This document shows, piece by piece, positions 1 to 5,164 of a stretch of DNA of 5,164 nucleotides (positions are counted from its first letter, which is position 1; the number at the start of each line of letters is the position of its first letter). The position numbers were made by a program, and so were the translations under genes. The notes beneath the pieces are model-generated. The model was not told where the DNA came from, did not search any database, and saw only the letters and a list, made by a program, of their open reading frames with translations. Source of the stretch: Caldilinea sp. (GTDB lineage: Bacteria > Chloroflexota > Anaerolineae > Caldilineales > Caldilineaceae); contig JAPLGY010000214.1 in NCBI GenBank assembly GCA_026389955.1, positions 1 through 5,164 of the forward strand. Reading direction: 5' to 3'.

Positions 1-291
1 TTCACCTCGGTGCTGGGGGGGGTAGCTTGGGCGTTGGTCGGCGGTGCATTGCCCACCTATCTGTTTGCACAGGTCCCGCAGGATGACCGGCCTGCCTACC
101 TGGCCTGGTACAACCTGGCGCTCAACGCAGCCGTCCTGCTCGGGGTGCTGCTGGGTCCGCTGCTCGCCGACTGGTTTGACCTGCAGATTGCCCTGGCGCT
201 TTCGTTTGTGTTTCGTTTTGCCAGCGCTCTGGTGATGTGGGCGGTCGAACGAAACCACGCGCACCCGCTTCCGACAACGTCTGCCCGGTAA
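1..291 (+). CDS. MFS transporter, C-terminal fragment (5' end outside window)
   Basis: This is the last ~96 codons of an inner-membrane permease. The frame is open to the left edge, so the GTG at 10 is an internal valine rather than a start. Three hydrophobic stretches are visible: residues ~4-24 of the fragment, ~41-58 (a GVLLGPLLAD-type helix) and ~64-80. They are joined by a short polar loop (VPQDDRPAYLAWYN) and followed by a charged cytoplasmic tail ending at TAA. A small-residue-rich helix 10, a polar loop with a conserved Arg-Pro, a G-P-rich helix 11 and a final helix are typical of the end of the 12-helix major facilitator fold. The substrate cannot be inferred from this fragment. The next gene starts 27 nt downstream on the same strand, which suggests co-transcription. 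A run of eight G at 15-22 lies in the coding frame. MFS membership is likely; the specific subfamily is unknown. Confidence 0.8.
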   Translation, partial: FTSVLGGVAWALVGGALPTYLFAQVPQDDRPAYLAWYNLALNAAVLLGVLLGPLLADWFDLQIALALSFVFRFASALVMWAVERNHAHPLPTTSAR

Positions 292-318
292 GGGCTTGCT
301 CTCTGTTGTGAACTGTCT

Positions 319-1065
319 ATGCCCAAATCGGCTCTGCTCCTGCTGATTGCCGTTCTCCTGCCGCCCAGTGCCCTTGATCTCCTGGGCGAGGTGGTCGACG
401 AACGCACCTACCACACGCCTTACGGGGAGGCAGGCCCTCTGGCCCTGCGCCGCTCCCCCGACGGCCCCGCAGTCTGGGTGCAGCCCTACACCGGGCTGCC
501 GACCCGGACCGACCCGCGCGCCACGTTGTTTGCAGCCCGCCAGCTCGGCGTGCAGCGCATTCTCAACTGGGATATGGGGATCGCGATCAACCCGGTGCTG
601 CAGCGCGGCCAGCCGGTCCTGGTCGACGACTACATCGACTGGACTCGCCATCAGGCAGATACGTTTTTTTCTGCGGCCCATACCGGGTTCGACATCAACT
701 ATGGCGGGGTGGGGGCCCCTTTCTGCCCCGCCATGGCCGCAGCCATTCAACAGCTGCTGCCAGGCCTGCCCCACGCAGTCGCGGTCGGCGTCGATTTCCT
801 GCGTCGAGAAACACGCGCCGAAGCCCGCATGTTTCGCAGCTGGGGCGCCGATGTGCTCACCTACAACCTGGTGCCCGAAGTGACACTGGCTCAAGAGCTG
901 AAGATGTGCTATGCTGGCCTGGCAACAGTCAGCGGCTATGCCTCCGACCGTGACCAGCGCACACCAATGGGCGAGGTGCGTGCCAGCCTGAGCACCACGT
1001 TGCAGATGTTGCCGGCCTTTGTGGAGCTGTCCAGCCAAATGCACCACTGTCGCTGTCACACATAG
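319..1065 (+). CDS. MTAP/purine nucleoside phosphorylase-family protein with degenerate active site
   Basis: This 248-residue protein has the scaffold of 5'-methylthioadenosine phosphorylases, which cleave MTA with phosphate to adenine and methylthioribose-1-phosphate. Recognisable family blocks are TPYGE (33-37), LGVQRI (76-81), DDYIDWT (103-109), FCP (135-137), ETRAEARMFRSWGADV (164-179), VPEVTLAQE (185-193) and CYA (197-199). The usual ligand residues are replaced. The N-terminal phosphate loop GGSG reads PPSA (15-18), the Arg-His phosphate pair reads Tyr-Thr (57-58), and the AVGSL block reads MGIAI. GPRF before ET reads FLRR (160-163), GMT reads TYN (181-183), and the two purine-binding Asp of T-D-Y-D are Gly206 and Ala208. 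The hydrophobic N-terminus aligns with the first beta strand of the fold, so I do not call it a signal peptide. The tail MHHCRCHT is rich in His and Cys. The ATG start has no clear Shine-Dalgarno, but later starts would remove the first strand. It could be a pseudoenzyme, a regulatory paralog or an enzyme with a changed substrate. Fold assignment is confident; function is unknown. Confidence 0.78.
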   Translation: MPKSALLLLIAVLLPPSALDLLGEVVDERTYHTPYGEAGPLALRRSPDGPAVWVQPYTGLPTRTDPRATLFAARQLGVQRILNWDMGIAINPVLQRGQPVLVDDYIDWTRHQADTFFSAAHTGFDINYGGVGAPFCPAMAAAIQQLLPGLPHAVAVGVDFLRRETRAEARMFRSWGADVLTYNLVPEVTLAQELKMCYAGLATVSGYASDRDQRTPMGEVRASLSTTLQMLPAFVELSSQMHHCRCHT

Positions 1066-1085
1066 CCTTTTGCCCCACGTCGACG

Positions 1086-1094
1086 AAAAAGGAG
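1086..1094 (+). promoter_or_regulatory. Shine-Dalgarno site of the M16C peptidase gene
   Basis: AAAAAGGAG ends 7 nt before the ATG at 1102. It is the only strong ribosome-binding site in the window and fixes the peptidase start. It lies in the 36-nt gap after the MTAP-like gene. I see no convincing -35/-10 promoter in that gap, so translation probably starts on a transcript coming from upstream. Confidence 0.8.
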
Positions 1095-1101
1095 CGACCC
1101 C

Positions 1102-3999
1102 ATGAATGGCTTTGAATTGCTGCGCGACGAACCGATCGAAGAGATTCACACGCGCGCCCGGTTTTATCGGCATCTCAGGACCGGCGCCGAACTGCTTTCC
1201 CTCGAAAACGACGACGAAAATAAAGTGTTTGGGATCAGCTTTCGTACGCCTCCCAACGACTCGACCGGCGTCGCCCACATTCTCGAACACTGCGTGCTGG
1301 GCGGCTCCCAAAAATATCCGCTCAAAGAGCCCTTTGTCCAGCTGCTCAAAGGCTCGCTGCATACCTATCTCAATGCATTTACCTCCCCCGACAAGACGAC
1401 CTACCCGGTCGCCAGCACCAATTTGCAGGATTTCTACAATCTGGTCGACGTCTACCTGGACGCTGTCTTTTACCCGCTGCTGACCCCCCATCATCTCGAC
1501 CAGGAAGGCTGGCATTATGAGCTGGAAGAGACAGATGCTCCGCTGGTCTACCGCGGCGTGGTCTTCAACGAGATGAAGGGGGTCTACTCTGCACCCGACG
1601 CGCTCTTGTACCGGGCGGCCAGCCAAGGTCTTTTTCCCGACAACAGCTATGGGCTGGACTCGGGGGGCGACCCGCAGGTCATCCCCCAGCTGACCTACGA
1701 ACAGTTCAAAGCCTTCCATGCTGCTTACTACCATCCCGCCAATGCCCAGATTTTTTTCTACGGCGACGACGACCCTGCCCGGCGGCTGGCTCTGCTCGAC
1801 GCCGTGCTGGGCGGTTTTACGGCGATGCCAGCCGCCAGCCCCGTGCCGCTCCACCCCCCCTTCGACCAGCCGCGCTCGACGCGGATTCGCTTCGGCGTAG
1901 ACAGCACGTCCGCACTCAGCCGCAAAAGCCTCTTCTCCCTCCAGTGGGCGCTGCCCGAAGTCCCCCACCCGGCCCAGCGCATGGCCCTTTCTGTGCTCAG
2001 CCATGCCGTGATCGGCACACAGGCGTCGCCGCTGCGCAAGGCGCTGGTCGACTCTGGGCTGGGAGAAGATGTGGTGGGAGGGCTCAGCAGCACGCTGCGC
2101 CAGCCCACCTTTGGTGTGACGATGAAAGGGGTGGACAGCGCCGCTGCTCCGGCGGTCGAGTCGCTGATCCTCGCCACACTCGACGCTCTGGCTGCAGAAG
2201 GCATCGAGGCCGATATGGTCGAAGCAGCGGTCAATTCGATCGAATTCAGCCTGCGTGAAAACAACACCGGTTCGTTCCCGCGCGGCCTGGCCCTCTTTCT
2301 GCGTGCCCTTCAAAACTGGCCCCACGGCCGCGACCCGCTGGAACCCCTTCGCTACGCCAGGCCCTTGGCCACCGTGAAAGAGCAGCTGAACAGCGACCCC
2401 ACCCTGCTGGGAGGGCTGATCCGCACCTACCTGCTCGACAACCCCCACCGGCTCGCCGTGCTGGCAGAACCTGACCCCGGCTACAACCAACAGCTGGCTG
2501 AACAGGAACAGCAGCAGCTTGCCGCGGACAAGGCCGCCATGTCTCCCCAGCAGCTGGAACAGATCCTCGACAACACCCGGCTGCTCAAAGAGCGCCAACA
2601 ACGGCCAGATTCCCCGGCCGATCTGGCTCGACTGCCCTCGCTCCGGCTCAGCGACCTCGAACCGAAAAATAAACCGATCCCCTGTTGGGTCGGCGACCTC
2701 GGCGGCACCCAACTGCTTTTCCAGGATCTGTTTACGAACGGAATTCTCTACCTGACCCTTGCCTTTGTCCTCACCGGTGTTCCCCAAGATCTGCTGCCCT
2801 ACGTGCCTTTCTTAAGCCGTGCCTTGCTGGAAATGGGCACAACCCACGAAAGCTACGTCAAATTTTCACAGCGCATCGACCGCAAGACAGGAGGAGTGGG
2901 TGTCTCCACCTATCTCTCCGAACGCTTTGGCCAGCCCGAACCGGCCGCACGTTTCTTGCTCTCGGCCAAAGCCACCGTCGCCCAGGTGCCCGATCTGCTG
3001 GCCATCCTGCGAGAGATGCTGCTCACTGTCAATCTCGACGATCGGGAGCGCTTCCGCCAGATCGTGCTCAAAACCAAAGCACGCTTTGAAAGCAGCCTGA
3101 TCCCCGGCGGCCATGCCTATGTGCGCAACCGCCTGCACGCTGGGTTGACGACCGCCGGCTGGGTCGAAGAACAGATGGAAGGGATCGAAGGGCTCTTTTT
3201 TGTGCGTCGGCTGGTCGATCAGGTCGAGAATGAGTGGCCAACCGTGCTGGCCAGCCTGCAGGCCGTCCGCCATGCCTTGGTCGAGAGCCGCAACCGGGTG
3301 GTCAATGTCACGCTGGATGGCACCCACTGGGCTGCGGTCGAGCCCCAGCTGGCAGCTTTTTTGCGCGATCTTCCCGCCGCCTCAGTGCAACCGACCCGCT
3401 GGGCACCTCTCCTGCGCAGCCAAGACGAGGGGCTGGCGATCTCTGCCCAGGTCAACTATGTCGGCAAAGGCGGCAACCTCTACTCCCTCGGCTACACCTA
3501 CCACGGCTCGATCCACGTGATCAACAATTTTATCCGGACCAGCTGGCTTTGGGACAAGGTGCGCGCCGAAGGAGGGGCCTATGGGGCCTTCGTCAGTTTT
3601 GGCAAGCAGTCCGGGCTCTATACCTTCCTCTCCTATCGAGACCCCAACCTGGCCAAGACGCTGAACGTCTACGACCAGACCGCTGCCCTCCTGCGTCAGC
3701 TCGAACTGAGCCCAGACGAGCTGACCAAAAATGTGATCGGGGCCGTCGGCGATATCGACGCCTACCAATTGCCCGATGCCAAAGGACGCAGTTCGTTGAT
3801 CCGTTTTCTGATCGGCGAAACAGAAGAACGCCGCCAGCAGATGCGAGACGAGGTTCTCTCGACCACGCTCCACCATTTTCGCCAGTTTGGAGATGTGCTG
3901 GCCACATTCAACCAGCAGGCACATGTGGTCGTGATGGGGGCTGCCGATGTCCTGACCCGTCACCAGGAACGCCCGCTCAAACAGCTCGATGTGCTCTGA
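1102..3999 (+). CDS. PreP-type M16C zinc metallopeptidase (insulinase family)
   Basis: This complete 965-residue peptidase of family M16C is close to the usual ~1000-residue length of PreP/Cym1 proteins. These enclose unfolded peptides in a chamber of four homologous domains. The inverted zinc motif is HILEH (His59, catalytic Glu62, His63), and the third zinc ligand is Glu157 in NEMKGVYS. Substrate-strand residues are present in LLKGSLHTYLNAFT (81-94). The second M16 domain includes the GTQASPLRKAL block near 305. An acidic, Gln-rich helical linker (~455-520) with the motif LPSLRLSDLEP begins the M16C-associated region. The last domain carries Arg821 and Tyr827 (RAEGGAYG), the pair that completes the active site across the chamber. 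No signal peptide is seen, so it is probably cytoplasmic and degrades short peptides. It has a strong ribosome-binding site, and the frame is intact. Family assignment is very secure; the bacterial substrates are unknown. Confidence 0.96.
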   Translation: MNGFELLRDEPIEEIHTRARFYRHLRTGAELLSLENDDENKVFGISFRTPPNDSTGVAHILEHCVLGGSQKYPLKEPFVQLLKGSLHTYLNAFTSPDKTTYPVASTNLQDFYNLVDVYLDAVFYPLLTPHHLDQEGWHYELEETDAPLVYRGVVFNEMKGVYSAPDALLYRAASQGLFPDNSYGLDSGGDPQVIPQLTYEQFKAFHAAYYHPANAQIFFYGDDDPARRLALLDAVLGGFTAMPAASPVPLHPPFDQPRSTRIRFGVDSTSALSRKSLFSLQWALPEVPHPAQRMALSVLSHAVIGTQASPLRKALVDSGLGEDVVGGLSSTLRQPTFGVTMKGVDSAAAPAVESLILATLDALAAEGIEADMVEAAVNSIEFSLRENNTGSFPRGLALFLRALQNWPHGRDPLEPLRYARPLATVKEQLNSDPTLLGGLIRTYLLDNPHRLAVLAEPDPGYNQQLAEQEQQQLAADKAAMSPQQLEQILDNTRLLKERQQRPDSPADLARLPSLRLSDLEPKNKPIPCWVGDLGGTQLLFQDLFTNGILYLTLAFVLTGVPQDLLPYVPFLSRALLEMGTTHESYVKFSQRIDRKTGGVGVSTYLSERFGQPEPAARFLLSAKATVAQVPDLLAILREMLLTVNLDDRERFRQIVLKTKARFESSLIPGGHAYVRNRLHAGLTTAGWVEEQMEGIEGLFFVRRLVDQVENEWPTVLASLQAVRHALVESRNRVVNVTLDGTHWAAVEPQLAAFLRDLPAASVQPTRWAPLLRSQDEGLAISAQVNYVGKGGNLYSLGYTYHGSIHVINNFIRTSWLWDKVRAEGGAYGAFVSFGKQSGLYTFLSYRDPNLAKTLNVYDQTAALLRQLELSPDELTKNVIGAVGDIDAYQLPDAKGRSSLIRFLIGETEERRQQMRDEVLSTTLHHFRQFGDVLATFNQQAHVVVMGAADVLTRHQERPLKQLDVL

Positions 4000-4004
4000 C
4001 GGTC

Positions 4005-4039
4005 GGGGGGAGCTGCGGGGAGCAGCGCCCCCCCCCTTT
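4005..4039 (+). terminator. Hairpin terminator between convergent genes
   Basis: G6 (4005-4010) pairs with C6 (4028-4033). GCTGC (4012-4016) pairs with GCAGC (4022-4026). One A-G mismatch separates the two helices, and the loop is GGGGA. The stem is followed by CCCTTTCC, so the T tract is short. It begins 5 nt after the peptidase stop codon. The flanks also pair: GACGGTCG at 3998-4005 matches CGACCCGTC at 4048-4056 with one bulged C and one G shared between the two alternatives. The structure could therefore also serve the opposite-strand flavin reductase gene. Position and stem strength favour a terminator, but the weak T run makes the intrinsic mechanism uncertain. Confidence 0.65.
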
Positions 4040-4055
4040 CCTGTGGGCGACCCGT

Positions 4056-4565
4056 CTACTGCACCGTGCCAGGCACCGGAAGAGGCACACGCTCCAACTG
4101 ACGCCAGCTGCGGTTGAAGTAGAGCAGCGGCTCACACTCGGCAGCTGCACCCGCTGCAACCACTTCACCGACAAAAATCGTGTGGTCCCCGCCGTCGTAG
4201 GCGTGGCGCAGACGGCAGTCCAGCCAGGCCGCCACCCCCGGCAGAATCGGAGCACCCGTCACAGCCTGAACCAGATCGATCCCTGCAAAGCGGTCGTTCA
4301 GCTCGGGGACCATCCCCGCAAAACGCATTCCCCACGCCAACTGGTCCGTGCCCAGTATGTTGACCGCAAACAGCCCGCTCCGTTCGATCGCCGTGTGGGT
4401 GAACAGCTTGCGCGCCACACAGATCAAAATTTGCGGAGGGTCCGCGCTCACGCTGGCCAGCGAGCTCGCCGTGATACCGACCCGCTGGCCATCGACCTGC
4501 GTGGTCACAACCGTCACCCCCGAGGCCCAGCGGGCCATCGCTTCCTTAAACCGCTCTCTCTCCAT
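4056..4565 (-). CDS. Flavin reductase-domain protein (HpaC/RutF-like, FMN-binding)
   Basis: This 169-residue protein has the split-barrel flavin reductase-like domain. The family usually uses NAD(P)H to reduce FMN or FAD and passes the reduced flavin to a partner monooxygenase; some members only bind flavin. Visible signatures are FKEAMARWASGVTVVTT (6-22), the FMN-contact segment VGITASSLASVSADPP (29-44), FAVNIL (66-71), RFAG (81-84 and 92-95), TGAPIL (103-108), AWLDCR (113-118) and the GDHTIFVGEV block (126-135) containing the conserved Gly-Asp-His. Length matches the family. I chose the ATG at 4565 because the family normally begins just before the RFKEAM helix. A GTG at 4595 would add ten residues, but it lies inside an inverted repeat and has no ribosome-binding site; the site before the ATG is itself weak. 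It lies 57 nt after the stop of the solute-binding protein gene. No monooxygenase is in view. Confidence 0.88.
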   Translation of the reverse strand: MERERFKEAMARWASGVTVVTTQVDGQRVGITASSLASVSADPPQILICVARKLFTHTAIERSGLFAVNILGTDQLAWGMRFAGMVPELNDRFAGIDLVQAVTGAPILPGVAAWLDCRLRHAYDGGDHTIFVGEVVAAGAAAECEPLLYFNRSWRQLERVPLPVPGTVQ

Positions 4566-4588
4566 CTCTCGCTCGCTTCTGATCGCCC

Positions 4589-4617
4589 GGCCCACAGCCC
4601 GGCAATTCTGTGTGGCC
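4589..4617 (-). repeat. Imperfect inverted repeat in the intercistronic gap
   Basis: GGCCCACAG (4589-4597) pairs with CTGTG-T-GGCC (4608-4617) over nine base pairs with a single bulged base and a 10-nt loop. It lies between the solute-binding protein stop codon and the flavin reductase ATG. No T run follows on the - strand, so it is not a standard intrinsic terminator. It could stabilise mRNA or lower expression of the second gene, but this is inference from position only. Confidence 0.5.
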
Positions 4618-4622
4618 CGCTC

Positions 4623-5164
4623 TCAGCGGCTCGGGTTGTACAGGAAGAACCACTTGACGTTCAGATGCTCCAGATAGCCATCCTGCTGCATCGACGCGAT
4701 CGCAGCGTCGAAGGGGGCCACCAATTCCGAGCCTTTGGGGTAGATGAAGCCAAATTCTTCGGATTTGATCGCATCGCCCGCAATCTTCAACGCGTCTGGG
4801 TTGGCGCCGATGTAGCCGCGACCGCTCGCCGCATCGACCAGCACCATGTCCACGTCGCCGGCAAGGAGCGCCTGCACCGAAGCGCCGAAGGTCTCAAAAA
4901 GTTGGATGCGCGGGTTGGCCTCGTCGCCGTTCAGGATGTCGTAGACTGCGGTGTAAAAGCCGGTAGTGCCCGCCTGCGCACCCACCAACAGCTCGGTGTT
5001 CGCTGCAAACTCCGCCGGGGTCACAAAACGGTCCTCGTCGACCCGCACCAGCATGAACTGCTGCGCAGTCATGTAGGGGATGCTGAAGTCAACCTGCTCG
5101 GCCCGCTCGGCGGTGATCGTGATGCCGTCCATGCCGATGTCGAACTGGCCGGCGTTGATCGCCG
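4623..5164 (-). CDS. Family 3 ABC transporter solute-binding protein, C-terminal part (5' end outside window)
   Basis: This is the last ~180 residues of a periplasmic or lipid-anchored solute-binding protein of the polar amino acid type (SBP_bac_3). The frame stays open through the right edge with family-typical residues AINAGQFDIG, so the ATG at 5132 is internal. Family landmarks are ITITAERAEQVDFSIPY, whose Arg (codon 5103-5105) matches the arginine that holds the ligand alpha-carboxylate; GAQAGTTG, the second-lobe ligand loop; GDVDMVLVDAAS, whose Asp matches the alpha-amino contact; and the closing helix DAAIASMQQDGYLEHLNVKWF. Retention of these contacts suggests an amino acid or similar zwitterionic ligand, but the exact one cannot be told. 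The signal peptide and first lobe lie outside the window. Membrane permease and ATPase genes are not seen and would be expected nearby. The flavin reductase gene follows on the same strand. Confidence 0.92.
   Translation of the reverse strand, partial: AINAGQFDIGMDGITITAERAEQVDFSIPYMTAQQFMLVRVDEDRFVTPAEFAANTELLVGAQAGTTGFYTAVYDILNGDEANPRIQLFETFGASVQALLAGDVDMVLVDAASGRGYIGANPDALKIAGDAIKSEEFGFIYPKGSELVAPFDAAIASMQQDGYLEHLNVKWFFLYNPSR

Noticed and set aside
319..378. Signal peptide or membrane anchor at the start of the MTAP-like protein
   Set aside because: The hydrophobic stretch aligns with the first beta strand and phosphate loop of the phosphorylase fold, so an export signal is not needed to explain it.
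347..883. 178-codon frame overlapping the MTAP-like gene in another + frame
   Set aside because: The Pro-, Ser-, Cys- and Arg-rich translation has no family motifs, whereas the 319-1065 frame has clear MTAP blocks.
1078..1085. CGTCGACG palindrome just before the peptidase ribosome-binding site
   Set aside because: A single 8-bp palindrome in GC-rich DNA is expected by chance, and it is too short for an operator call without a second copy.
1758..2267. 169-codon open frame antisense to the peptidase, rich in Ser, Ala and Arg
   Set aside because: The composition is typical of a shadow frame; no family motif or ribosome-binding site is visible.
3382..3963. Long open frame of 193 codons antisense to the peptidase gene
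   Set aside because: It lies wholly within a confidently identified gene, its translation resembles no family I know, and GC-rich codon use commonly leaves the opposite strand open.
4566..4595. Ten-residue N-terminal extension of the flavin reductase from GTG at 4595
   Set aside because: It has no ribosome-binding site, lies in an inverted repeat, and would add residues before the usual family start.
4691..4711. Perfect 7-bp inverted repeat (TCGACGC/GCGTCGA) around GATCGCA
   Set aside because: It lies inside the solute-binding protein gene and is explained by coding of a conserved C-terminal helix; no partner copies were seen. The single GCGATCGC here is not enough to suggest cyanobacterial HIP1 repeats.

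Overview
This is a GC-rich, densely coding bacterial window with no RNA genes, transposons, CRISPR array or long non-coding stretch. Gene style, short gaps, a full-length PreP-type M16C peptidase and an MTAP-like protein would fit a Chloroflexota-type genome. That placement is an inference from gene content and base composition, with low confidence, because there is no phylogenetic marker here.

Left block, + strand, 1-3999: three co-directional genes with gaps of 27 and 36 nt, which look like one transcription unit. They are the C-terminal end of a major facilitator superfamily (MFS) permease (cut by the left edge), a divergent member of the 5'-methylthioadenosine phosphorylase (MTAP)/purine nucleoside phosphorylase family, and a complete 965-residue M16C (PreP/insulinase-type) zinc peptidase. 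The peptidase keeps every catalytic residue that can be checked. The MTAP-like protein keeps the family scaffold but appears to have lost nearly all residues that bind phosphate, ribose and purine. It also ends in a His/Cys-rich tail. It is the most unusual item in the window.

Centre, 3998-4056: the left and right blocks converge. The 56-nt gap is almost entirely one nested inverted repeat, probably a shared terminator.

Right block, - strand, 4056-5164: a family 3 periplasmic solute-binding protein (its N-terminal part runs off the right edge) is followed by a small HpaC/RutF-type flavin reductase. They are separated by a short gap holding an imperfect inverted repeat. The pair probably belongs to a larger transport and flavin-dependent oxidation operon lying to the right.

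I see no complete new multi-gene system here. The best lead for new biology is the apparently active-site-less MTAP-like protein next to a PreP-type peptidase.
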